NCBI RefSeq assembly: GCF_002797675.1
Contig: NZ_PGEX01000001.1
Coordinates: 1,116,001-1,180,000 of the forward strand
DNA: 64,000 bases
Direction of reading: 5' to 3'
Source of the DNA: Hallerella succinigenes
GTDB lineage: Bacteria > Fibrobacterota > Fibrobacteria > Fibrobacterales > Fibrobacteraceae
Part shown: piece after piece, positions 44,997-53,044 of the stretch
How positions within the stretch are numbered: position 1 is the first letter of the stretch
Layout: every line of letters begins with the position of its first letter
Position numbers and translations under genes: made by a program
The notes under the pieces: generated by a model
What the model saw: only the letters and a program-made list of their open reading frames with translations
Told to the model about the DNA's origin: nothing
Databases searched by the model: none

Positions 44997-46367
44997 GGTA
45001 ACGTATATTTTCTTTCGCAAATTCCTCTAAGGGAGTAAAAAAAATAGGATGTTCCAATTTTTAGATTTGAAATAATCACAAATCAACCTAAAAAGGACCA
45101 TCCTATGGACAACAATATAATCAAAATCGACGAAGAAGGCCTCAAGAACGACCTGAAAGGAGTCATTAGAAAGACCATCGAGGAAACCCTCAACACGATG
45201 CTGGACGAGGAAGCCGCGGAGCTGTGCAACGCGGAAAGGCATGAGCGGACTGACGAGCGCAGGAACTACCGCAGCGGTCATTACCACCGCAAGCTTCTGA
45301 CTTCCGCCGGAGAGGTCGACCTGTCCGTACCCAAGCTGCGCCTGGCCCCGTTCGAGACCGCCATCATCGAGCGCTACAGACGCAGGGAATCGTCCGTGGA
45401 GGAGTCTCTCATCGAGATGTACCTGGCGGGAGTATCCGTGCGCCGCGTGGAAGACGTCACGGAGCTCCTGTGGGGCTCTCGGGTCAGCGCCTCGACCGTC
45501 AGCAACCTGAACCAGAAGGTATACGGCAAGATCGAGGAATGGCGAAACAGGGCCATAGGCGGGGAATACCCCTACGTGTTCGTTGACGGCATCTACCTGA
45601 AGCGCAGCTGGGGCGGCGAAATGACCAGCGTCTCGGTACTTGTCGCGATAGGGGTGTCCGAAGACGGCTACCGGGAGATACTCGGAGCATGCGAGGGCGC
45701 AAGCGAAAGCAAGGAATGCTGGCGTAGCTTCCTCGTAAGCCTCAGGGAACGTGGCCTGAATGGCGTCCGGCTGTTCACATCGGACAAACACCTGGGCTTC
45801 CTGGAATCGGCCTCGGAAGTGTTCCCGGATGCGAAATGGCAACGCTGCATGGTGCATTTTTTCAGGAACCTGATGACAAAGATCCCTCGCAACAAGCTCG
45901 CTTCGGCCATGCCCCTGCTGAAGGCTACGTACGCCCAGGAAGACAAGGAGGCGACACTGAAAAAGGTTGCCGACGTAGAACAGAAACTGCGCGATATGGG
46001 GCTAAAATCCGCCGCAGACCTTTACCGCAAGGGCGTGATGGAGACGCTGACCTATCTCGACTTCCCGCACGAACACTGGCGCAGCATAAGGACGAACAAC
46101 ATCCTGGAACGCCTGAACCGGGAGATACGCAGAAGGACTCGGGTTGTGGGTTGCTTCCCGGACGGGGAATCTGCCCTGATGCTTGTGTGCGCTAGGCTAA
46201 GGCATATCGCCACGAAGGAATGGGGTACCAAGAGATACCTGAACATGAAGCATCTTTACGAGATGGAAAAGGAGAACGAGCTGAAACGGGAACAGGAAAA
46301 GGACGGAAATGTAGCCTAGATCTGATGTTGGGACAAACTATTTTTGCGAAAAACCCTTGACACTACC
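44997..46367. mobile_element. IS256-family insertion sequence, complete
   Basis: The element is 1371 bp. Its ends are imperfect inverted repeats: the left starts GGTAACGT and the right, read inward, GGTAGTGT, with a shared TTTCGCAAA at equal distance from both ends. ACTAAACA is duplicated at 44989-44996 and 46368-46375, giving an 8-bp target duplication as expected for IS256 relatives. It carries one intact transposase gene and lies inside an antitoxin gene. Confidence 0.87.
45105..46319 (+). CDS. IS256-family transposase
   Basis: This 404-aa mutator-type DDE transposase shows Asp in VFVDGIYLK, Asp in LFTSDKHLGF, the conserved CMVHFFRN segment and the final Glu in TNNILERLNREIRRR. Length and motifs are complete, so the enzyme is probably active. 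AAAGGA precedes the ATG. Codon use is richer in GC than in the surrounding remnants, as expected for a recently arrived element. Confidence 0.95.
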   Translation: MDNNIIKIDEEGLKNDLKGVIRKTIEETLNTMLDEEAAELCNAERHERTDERRNYRSGHYHRKLLTSAGEVDLSVPKLRLAPFETAIIERYRRRESSVEESLIEMYLAGVSVRRVEDVTELLWGSRVSASTVSNLNQKVYGKIEEWRNRAIGGEYPYVFVDGIYLKRSWGGEMTSVSVLVAIGVSEDGYREILGACEGASESKECWRSFLVSLRERGLNGVRLFTSDKHLGFLESASEVFPDAKWQRCMVHFFRNLMTKIPRNKLASAMPLLKATYAQEDKEATLKKVADVEQKLRDMGLKSAADLYRKGVMETLTYLDFPHEHWRSIRTNNILERLNREIRRRTRVVGCFPDGESALMLVCARLRHIATKEWGTKRYLNMKHLYEMEKENELKREQEKDGNVA

Positions 46368-46529
46368 ACTAAACAGAGACCAATCCTTTTCGGGGACATC
46401 CAGATAAATTCCTTTTGCCGCTTGCTCCGCTAACATATTATACCTTTGTGTTAAAACCTACAATCAACATATATTTTCCTTCAGAAGAAATGCAAGTTGC
46501 ACCCACAGAAAAAAGCCTAGAATTAAGCA

Positions 46530-46557
46530 AAAAGACCGCAGCGGTGAGCTACGGTCT
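46530..46557 (-). terminator. Terminator T, copy 1
   Basis: AGACCGCAGC and GCTACGGTCT pair with one wobble position (46533-46542 and 46548-46557), with a T-run on the minus strand. The hairpin is base-for-base the same as the one following ileS remnant B at 52203-52230. Here it follows a palindromic repeat instead of an ileS tail. Confidence 0.8.
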
Positions 46558-46568
46558 AAATTTTTTGG

Positions 46569-46735
46569 GGGCGTTCCCCACTTTGTGGGTCGGGCTGTCG
46601 CGGTATCGCACGGCAATTTTACAAACAACAACAAGGTCGCCGTGCGTCCGTTCAGCCTTTGATTTCGTCATTCCGGCCATTGAGCCGGAATTGACTCGTC
46701 AAAGTCCGAACCCTTCGGGCTTCCATCCCTAACGC
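46569..46735. repeat. Palindromic intergenic repeat R, copy 1
   Basis: This 167-bp stretch starts GGGCGTTCCCCACTTTGTGG and ends CATCCCTAACGC, so the ends are inverted (GCGTT/AACGC). It contains smaller hairpins such as ATTCCGGC-N6-GCCGGAAT. It begins 6 bp after the stop codon of the minus-strand membrane-protein gene. Copy 2 at 52918-53037 shares the first 28 or so bases and the last 11 but differs in the middle. Confidence 0.75.
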
Positions 46736-46741
46736 GAAAAG

Positions 46742-47716
46742 CTACATTTTTGATCCTAAATTAATGGTTTCTATTAAGCTTGAAACAATACTTGTTGGAA
46801 ACAAGCCATAGGCAACCAGAATGACCGCTGTTGAAACAATTAAGATGGTGGGAATAATTCCTAACCCAAGAAGTAAGAAAACGCACAAGCTCCACTTCTT
46901 TGAAAATTGCATTGGCTCTATTTTTCTCCGACTAACAGTCCCAAAAACCTCCGAAACCAATTGTGCGGCGGTGAATTTATTTCTGCCAAATATAAATTTA
47001 TTCTGAATAACAGCGAGAATCCGCATGATATACTTAATAATACATACAATCGAAACAACAATGAGTGCAAAAAACGATATGGAATACAGCCATCCGCCAA
47101 CCGATATTTCTTGGAAGCGCAATCCAAACAATTGCGTTGATGAAAAAAGGGTGGATGTTACAAGAAGAGCGACAAAGAAGATAAAGTACCGCATCAAACC
47201 ATCGGATTGAACTTCTGTTTTTGCTCGTTCCCAGTCATATTTTAGATTATGGGACATACCTTCTTCAAAATAAGCAAGAAGTTTCATTACAGAAATCTTC
47301 TCACCATCACCCCAAAATCGATAATCTTTCCATTGCAATGAAAGTTCATAAGTTGCTGCTGCATCCTTGTGTGCCAACATATCCAATATCGCCATTAGTT
47401 TACAATCTTCTTTATCACTCAAGTTCAATCGAACTTCAAAGAATGCTTTGGCTTCTGCAGCGGAATGAAATACGATGCCGCAATTTTCCTTACCATCTGT
47501 TTCATTCCCTTTGTTACAAAAACGATCCTTATTTTCAAAATATCGCCTCAACGCAATCGTTGCACCTCGCAAGTCGTCTCGCCATTTCTTGCGTTCTTGG
47601 GTGATGTTTTCGATGGCGTTCTTTTTGTCGGCGGTTGATTTTGTGATAAAAGCCGTAATCAAGGCTGAAACAATGCCTATTAATGCTGCCGTAATTTCTG
47701 AATTCATATTTTCCAT
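46742..47716 (-). CDS. Membrane protein of unknown function in the ileS island
   Basis: I do not recognise this 324-aa protein. It has an N-terminal helix (EITAALIGIVSALITAFITK), a soluble, partly charged region of about 140 residues, then three or four helices (around YFIFFVALLVTS, LYSISFFALIVVSIVCIIKY and CVFLLLGLGIIPTILIVSTA). A small helix, a soluble sensor-like region and a cluster of C-terminal helices recall effector proteins in phage-defence loci, but this is only a topological likeness. The ATG at 47716 precedes the first helix directly. It ends 6 bp before repeat R and terminator T. Codon use is AT-rich. Confidence 0.6.
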   Translation of the reverse strand: MENMNSEITAALIGIVSALITAFITKSTADKKNAIENITQERKKWRDDLRGATIALRRYFENKDRFCNKGNETDGKENCGIVFHSAAEAKAFFEVRLNLSDKEDCKLMAILDMLAHKDAAATYELSLQWKDYRFWGDGEKISVMKLLAYFEEGMSHNLKYDWERAKTEVQSDGLMRYFIFFVALLVTSTLFSSTQLFGLRFQEISVGGWLYSISFFALIVVSIVCIIKYIMRILAVIQNKFIFGRNKFTAAQLVSEVFGTVSRRKIEPMQFSKKWSLCVFLLLGLGIIPTILIVSTAVILVAYGLFPTSIVSSLIETINLGSKM

Positions 47717-47800
47717 AATAATCATCTATTTCTTAAATTTTCGCGACCGAGCTTCGCGCAGGTTGGGGGTGGGGCTACTGCCCTTGGCGGTTGCCTACAG

Positions 47801-50800
47801 TCAGTCCCGGAGACAACGAACAGAAAACCCGTAGCGCTTGTAGTCGTAGTTCAGGCTCGCATCGTCATTGCTGTAGTACAAGTACATGATGTACGCGTAG
47901 CTGCCATTGCTCTCCGTAGAACTCCAGAAGTTCGCGCCGTAGCCGTAGTAGAAGTAGGCGTAGTTGTAGCCGCCAACAGGCAGCGCCGAAAAACCGAAGG
48001 CGTCCGTTCCATTACCATTAGAATTCCATCCGTTTGTTGCTTTGAGCATTTTTCCTGCCGTTGATTCTCCTCCTACATTCATGAAAAGGGTTTCAAATTC
48101 AGTCCTGGTCGGCAGGTGCCATCCGCTGGGGCAAATTCCACGCACAGGGTATGTGGGCGTGCAAATCTTGCCATATCCGCAGCCTTTTCCTCTGGAACTG
48201 AATGTTCCAGCACTATCCATGGCGGCAGCCCAGGTGTATACGCGGCCATATTTAGCGCAACTGTCCAAGCTGTTTTTTAAACACCAGTTCCGTTTTTGCA
48301 TTCCGGGGTAACTGACGCTATCGGAATAGTTCAGGTTTTCCGCCATCCAGGTTTGAGTTCCGATAGTGACAATTTTATACATCTTTTTATCTCTCCTATC
48401 CAACAGATACCCTTCAGGAACAATAATTTCTGAACCCTGCCATACCCCTTTTTTACAAGTATAAATGGAATCGGTTGTGCTAGATATGAGCCTTATGATT
48501 TCATTCCCTTCTGTATAGCTGACACAACCCTTATTCAGGGAAATTTCCTGTTCATTTACAGTTCTAAAGGTGTCTGCATCACAGACATATTTGTTTGTTG
48601 AAGTAACTTCTCCAAAGACAATTGAACCGTCTGTAAGACATATTTTTCCATAGGTGTCATACTCTAGCACAGTTGCAACGTTCCATTTCTCAGACTTGCA
48701 GATGTAATACACGTCGTTCATTTTTTCGACGGCACCATTCTTTGCCGTGGTGCAATATCCTAGTTCATATTCTGTAGCGGTGATCTCTTTCCAAGCTTTA
48801 TTTTCGCAGATGTAGTACTTGCCGTTGAGCGGATGTTTTTCACTTTCGCGAATGGTGACGCACGCGCCGTAGTTGTATTCCACATCGTTCTTGCTTGCAC
48901 GCCACGCCCCGTTTTCGTACACGTAATGGTTCGAGGTATCCACGCTGCCTGGCTTGACGGCTCCTTCCGTCCCGGCATCCCAGCCGTAGGTGTCGTATTC
49001 TAAAGCCGTTGATTTCGTCCAGCCGCTTGTCTTGCAGGTATAGTAGGTGTTCCCGGACTTACCCACTTCATTCAATCGGCTTGTGACGCATGCGCCCAGG
49101 TTGTTTTCGATTTCACTTGCAGATGCCCGCCACGCCCCGTTTTCGTAGACATAATACTTGTTTTCATTTACCTTGCCTATGCGGACTTCGCCGTCGTTGC
49201 CCGCACCGAACTGGTAGGTGTCGTATTCCAGCATGGTGGCCTTGCGCCAGTTCTTGCTGTCGCAAATAAAGTAGGTGGTGTCGATTTTACCTATTTCGCC
49301 ATTGCGGGCCTCGGTACATAGTCCAAGGGCCGTTTCGTTTTTCGCCACGGTCCACTTGCCGTTTTCAAACACATAGTAAGTCGCCGTCACGTTTCCTTTC
49401 TTGACTTCGCCCTCTTCACCTTCGGCCCACTGGTAGGTGTCCTTCTCGAAATCGGTCGCCTTCTGCCAACCTGTGGCCTTGCAGATGTAGTGGACTTTGT
49501 AATTCTTGCTCTTGGCGTTCCTGTTCTGGGCCACCACATCGTAGCGGGTCGAGGCGCAGCCGCCCAGTTCGTAGGCGTTGTTCCAGTAAATGGTCAGGTA
49601 GTTCTCGTAGGCGGGAATGTCCAGGATGTTCCAGCTCTTCACGTTGGCCCGCACGGAACCGCCGTCAAAACCTTCGGCCCAGTCCGCCATGTCGGCCTTG
49701 GTCTGGGCGTCGTTCCACTCGCCGTCACCGGCCATGTCCTGCTTAAAGTCGGCAATGGCCTTCTGGATTTCGGCTTCGTTCCTGTCGCCAATGAAAAGCA
49801 AAGAAATCGCCATCAGGGTGGCATTGACATCGTGGTTCGTGCTGGTGGATGGCACGAATGTTTTCAGGTCTTCGGAATACTCCACCGTCGTCGCAAAACC
49901 GAACGCCGTCATGATTTCATAATCCGCCTGTTTCTTGGCAGCAAACACGCTGTAGCCCTTGTTCACCAGTTTTACGGCGCGGTCGTATTCCAGGTGGGTC
50001 AGCAGGTTGATGTTCACCTCGGTGCGAGTGGTAAGGTCCGTCAAGGCGCGGAGCGTCATGGAATCCTTGCTCCATTCGCCGGTCACTTCGTTGCGCCACA
50101 GGCCACGGACTTCAAGCACCGCGTAGGGATAAACCAGATTTACCTTCGGAATCACGAAGTCGCCCTTGTTGCTGGAAATTTCATCGATGTATTCGCGGCC
50201 CGTGTAGGTCAGTGCGTCGTCGTGCAAAAGGACTTCGCGGAGCGTCAGGGGCGAATCGAACTTGAAAGGACCCTTCTGCGCCGCACCCAAAATGGACGCG
50301 TTCTTCACGACATAGCCGTCGGCGGTCTCGGGTACCCACTTTACGGAATCGCATCTGAAGAAGACGGAATCCTTCTTGACCAAAATGCGCTGCTTGGCGT
50401 TGCCTGCGTGGCACTGGGGCAAGTCTTCCTTGGTAGGAACGATGTCGTAACCCAGGTAGGTATCGTCCTTTGCCCAGCCATCCGCCTTGCACGTAAAGTA
50501 AGAAGAATCGGCCAGCACCAGGGCGCGTAGGCCGATGGCGCTGGAATCGCAGGCGACAAGTTTGTCTTTTGACTGCACTTCGATGTAGGACTCACGAACC
50601 GAAGAACTGGAGCCGTTGCCGCTTAGCGGGTCGTCCACTGTGGAACTGCTAGATTCCGGGTCGATGCCCGGAACGATGCTGGAAGAAGACTGCGCCGGGT
50701 CGGGATTCTCCGGCAGGGTCGTGATGTCGAGCCAGTTGTTGCCGGAACACAGGTAGTCGATGGATTGCGCCGTGACATACACGGTATCCCCTTCGCGGTC

Positions 50801-50974
50801 GGGGGTGCAGGCTCCAAGGTCGTAGATAGTGGAAACTTCGCGGACGGGGGCATCTTCTGCTCCGCTGGACTTGCTCCCGCTATCACCACCGCAGGCGGCA
50901 AGCACAAGGACCGCCATGGATCCTATCGCTAGGCTCCAGGAGGAAGACTTTTTCGGATTTGGCATGGTTTTCAT
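47801..50974 (-). CDS. FISUMP-domain lipoprotein with internal repeats
   Basis: This 1057-aa exported lipoprotein has the lipobox VLAAC near residue 28, then two poly-Ser linkers. A region of about 300 residues follows (KNASILGAAQKGPFKFDSPL onward) resembling domains of other Fibrobacter surface lipoproteins. Next come five or six divergent repeats of about 70 residues (YYVYENGAWRAS, LEYDTY, YYICKSEKWN). The end is a complete FISUMP domain (YLLDRRDKKMYKIVTIGTQT, GICPSGWHLPTRTEFETL, FWSSTES, YGFSVRCLRD). FISUMP domains are related to C-type-lectin/sulfatase-modifying folds and are abundant in Fibrobacter. It is probably a surface binding protein. It is one cargo gene of the ileS island. Confidence 0.85.
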   Translation of the reverse strand: MKTMPNPKKSSSWSLAIGSMAVLVLAACGGDSGSKSSGAEDAPVREVSTIYDLGACTPDREGDTVYVTAQSIDYLCSGNNWLDITTLPENPDPAQSSSSIVPGIDPESSSSTVDDPLSGNGSSSSVRESYIEVQSKDKLVACDSSAIGLRALVLADSSYFTCKADGWAKDDTYLGYDIVPTKEDLPQCHAGNAKQRILVKKDSVFFRCDSVKWVPETADGYVVKNASILGAAQKGPFKFDSPLTLREVLLHDDALTYTGREYIDEISSNKGDFVIPKVNLVYPYAVLEVRGLWRNEVTGEWSKDSMTLRALTDLTTRTEVNINLLTHLEYDRAVKLVNKGYSVFAAKKQADYEIMTAFGFATTVEYSEDLKTFVPSTSTNHDVNATLMAISLLFIGDRNEAEIQKAIADFKQDMAGDGEWNDAQTKADMADWAEGFDGGSVRANVKSWNILDIPAYENYLTIYWNNAYELGGCASTRYDVVAQNRNAKSKNYKVHYICKATGWQKATDFEKDTYQWAEGEEGEVKKGNVTATYYVFENGKWTVAKNETALGLCTEARNGEIGKIDTTYFICDSKNWRKATMLEYDTYQFGAGNDGEVRIGKVNENKYYVYENGAWRASASEIENNLGACVTSRLNEVGKSGNTYYTCKTSGWTKSTALEYDTYGWDAGTEGAVKPGSVDTSNHYVYENGAWRASKNDVEYNYGACVTIRESEKHPLNGKYYICENKAWKEITATEYELGYCTTAKNGAVEKMNDVYYICKSEKWNVATVLEYDTYGKICLTDGSIVFGEVTSTNKYVCDADTFRTVNEQEISLNKGCVSYTEGNEIIRLISSTTDSIYTCKKGVWQGSEIIVPEGYLLDRRDKKMYKIVTIGTQTWMAENLNYSDSVSYPGMQKRNWCLKNSLDSCAKYGRVYTWAAAMDSAGTFSSRGKGCGYGKICTPTYPVRGICPSGWHLPTRTEFETLFMNVGGESTAGKMLKATNGWNSNGNGTDAFGFSALPVGGYNYAYFYYGYGANFWSSTESNGSYAYIMYLYYSNDDASLNYDYKRYGFSVRCLRD

Positions 50975-51432
50975 GGTGTTATCCTCGATTTATAAATGCG
51001 GCAAGACGCGCCGTGCAAAAGTGCAGGCGTGTTCGTGTTGCGGAGGCTCTCCGCAAAAACTTGGACTGGGTATCGCGAATCCGCAAGGGCGAAATCGCTT
51101 ATATTATGTATAGAAAAGTTTACACGGGGGGGGTAACGCTACGCGGTCAAGGGCCGACGGGAGGTGCCCTCCGCGGCAAACAAAACCAGGCCCGCCTTTT
51201 GAAAGACAACGGCGGATTATGTAGCTCGTGCGCGACATATATACCCTAAATATAACCCAAAATTCCGCGTAACCGCATGAAATGTTTACAAAAGAGACCG
51301 GTCTTGAGATGAAAACGGCGATGCTCGCTATTTTTTAAAGAAAAAGGTATTCCAGGTTATAATGCATAAGGTTAAGCCGATTAAATCGATTGTTAAATCA
51401 CAATGAAAAATCTATCTTGTACAAGAGGTGAC
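50975..51432. other. Intergenic region with G8 tract
   Basis: No gene is seen in 458 bp. It should hold the promoters of the FISUMP lipoprotein (minus) and the acetyltransferase-like gene (plus). A run of eight G lies at 51126-51133, and a GC-rich hairpin (GGGAGG/CCCTCC) just beyond it. Confidence 0.4.
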
Positions 51433-51985
51433 ATGGCTGGATTTATTTCTGTACATATTGATGATTTTACCCCTTGTCTCAAGGACAATTCCACAGGTGA
51501 GCTTGTGGATACCGAGGTGGTGCGCATTCGTCGGTCATCCTTTCTTTCAAAATACAACAAGCAAAATGGTTGGTATGTAAATTGGGGCTCTTTGGCAAAA
51601 AACTCTGAAATCTATGCTCTTGTTGTTAAGGGAACCGTAGATATTCAAGGGTTAGTTTCTCTTCAAAACAATTCTGACGCTAAGGCAATCTACATCCAGT
51701 GGATGTGCTCCGCCCCACAAAACAACAAACTGCTAACCGAAAACATTAAGTATTCTGGTGTAGGCGGTCATTTATTTGCATAGCCGGAAAAAATCGGAAG
51801 ATTATGGATACAACGGCGATGTATTTGGGTTTGCAGCAAGCGAAAAGTTACTTGGTCATTATGTTGAAAAATTGGGAGCAATTCCAATTTGCATGTTGCA
51901 CCAATTCCATTTTGGGATTTTCAGTGAACAGATGAAAAATATTATGGAGGTATATACTTATGACTGGACTGACGAAGAAATATAA
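51433..51985 (+). pseudogene. GNAT-like acetyltransferase, frameshifted
   Basis: The first 116 codons from the ATG at 51433 (GAGG upstream) encode a GNAT-like fold: SEIYALVVKGTVDIQGLVSL, then YIQWMCSAPQNN and SGVGGHLFA, where the acetyl-CoA loop is expected. A stop then follows, and the rest (KKSEDYGYNGDVFGFAASEK and LLGHYVEKLGA) continues in another frame to 51985. The break is at about 51781. The product resembles acetyltransferase-type toxins and defence proteins more than metabolic enzymes, but this is weak. It is followed by, and overlaps, a small gene. Confidence 0.6.
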
Positions 51986-52157
51986 AGAATACCTCAACGA
52001 CAGTTATTCGCCCATTGATATCAATACATTACCCGCATTCGTTGATATGCGGGCGATGTTTGAGTATGCAAAAAAGAAGTGCGTTCAGATTTCGCAATTA
52101 ACGAAAGAAGAAAAATCAAAATTTTTAATTCCCAACACAAGGGTTTCAGTCCCCTAG
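51960..52157 (+). CDS. Small protein downstream of the GNAT-like gene
   Basis: This 65-aa acidic/basic protein is of unknown function. GGAGG lies 9 bases before the ATG, and the start overlaps the end of the acetyltransferase-like frame, so the two form a pair. It contains YSPIDINTLPAFVDMRAMFE and ends shortly after TKEEKSKFLIPN. A role as partner or antitoxin of the GNAT-like protein is possible from the layout only. Confidence 0.5.
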   Translation: MTGLTKKYKEYLNDSYSPIDINTLPAFVDMRAMFEYAKKKCVQISQLTKEEKSKFLIPNTRVSVP

Positions 52158-52202
52158 CATAAAGAACTTAACAATCTCTGATTTAGAGTGATTTTTGTAC
52201 AG

Positions 52203-52230
52203 AAAAGACCGCAGCGGTGAGCTACGGTCT
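52203..52230 (-). terminator. Terminator T, copy 2
   Basis: Same hairpin as at 46530-46557 (arms 52206-52215 and 52221-52230). It lies 26 bp after the stop of ileS remnant B and is its natural terminator. Confidence 0.82.
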
Positions 52231-52255
52231 AAATTTTTAGGTCTGGATTCTTCGA

Positions 52256-52910
52256 TTACGCTTTTACCGTCGTAAAGCTGAAAGCCTCTCCATCGGCATC
52301 GTTGGCTTCCAAGCCATCGGCAGCGGCAGCCCACTTGATAGCGACCGCTTGCGTCTCTCCGGCGATGTAAGCCTCGTTTTCCGCGACAGCTTGCTTGAAT
52401 ACGTCGCTTGCAGAGAACAGCGTCACTTCGATTTTGTCGGTGATGGCGTAGTTCTGATCCTTTCTTCTGTTCTGGATGCGGTTCACGAGTTCGCGGGCCA
52501 CGCAGGCGCGGCGGAGTTCGTCCGTGATCTTCAGGTCCAGAGCCACGGTGAAGTGCTGATTGGCTTCCACGGCCATGCCGTCGGCCACGATGCGGTTGAG
52601 CATCAGGCAGTCGGCACCGACTTCACCGAAATCGAACTTGATGGTTTGCGCTTCGCGCCCAACCTCTTCGGCTCGGTCATGAGAAGACAAGTCTTCTCGC
52701 GACTCTCGCCTTGCGTGGTTGTCGCCATTCTGCAGCAGGGCCTTGATTTCATCGACGGTCAGCGAATTCAGCTTGGCAGAAATCACCTTCATGTTCTTCG
52801 CGTAATCCGGGCCCTTCGCCTTGATGGCGAGGAAGTTCGGCTTGGCGGAGAGCTTCTCGAGCTTGGTTTGCACTTCGTGCCAACTTCATTTCGCGAACGT
52901 TGAGTTCTTC
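52256..52910 (-). pseudogene. ileS 3'-end remnant B (about 200 codons)
   Basis: Read on the minus strand this matches the anticodon-binding C-terminal region of isoleucyl-tRNA synthetase. It begins EELNVREMK at 52910, where the intact gene has EELNVEEMK at 56098. A frameshift follows, then KPNFLAIKAKGPDY, EANQHFTVALDLKITDELRR, ARELVNRIQNRRKDQNYAIT and the end TTVKA. Codon use is GC-rich, like the 5' two thirds of the intact ileS and unlike that gene's own 3' end. An insert near the middle contains a short palindrome (52681-52698). It has no start of its own. I read it as the previous native 3' end of ileS, displaced by the restriction-modification island. Confidence 0.88.
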
Positions 52911-52917
52911 TTTTTTA

Positions 52918-53037
52918 GGGCGTTCCCCACTTCGTGGGTCGGGCTATATTTTATGGGTTGCCCGATTCACTCCGTTCCCGCCCAACCTCATAAAACGGCG
53001 CCACAGCGCCGCCCCAAGGGGTCACTATCCCTAACGC
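52918..53037. repeat. Palindromic intergenic repeat R, copy 2
   Basis: This 120-bp stretch starts GGGCGTTCCCCACTTCGTGG and ends TATCCCTAACGC. Internal hairpins include GGCGC-CACA-GCGCC and CCCAC-TTC-GTGGG. It lies exactly between the stop codon of the cytosine methyltransferase (7 bp away) and the first homologous base of ileS remnant B (7 bp away). Confidence 0.75.
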
Positions 53038-53044
53038 AGAAAAA

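Larger units (their letters stand above)
44937..46436 (-). pseudogene. Antitoxin of the PIN module, split by an IS256-type element
   Basis: Removing the IS (44997-46367) and one 8-bp target copy restores one frame from the ATG at 46436. It begins MLAEQAAKGIYLDVPEKDWS, continues LFSELIRKFGWRKSTLSDTQNE, and runs into the PIN toxin start. The layout (about 50 residues, DVPEKDW and RKFGW segments, overlap with the toxin ATG) fits small antitoxins paired with PIN toxins. The insertion at codon 23 destroys it. The toxin is deleted too, so loss of the antitoxin is tolerated. Confidence 0.7.

Noticed and set aside
47801-50974. Diversity-generating retroelement target
   Set aside because: The C-terminal domain is of a lectin-like kind rich in Tyr/Asn, but no reverse transcriptase or template repeat is present in the window.
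46569-53037. Integron attC sites (repeat R lies right after cargo stop codons)
   Set aside because: The core-like ends point the wrong way (GTT...AAC instead of AAC...GTT read along the gene), the RRRY pattern is not met, and no integron integrase is visible.
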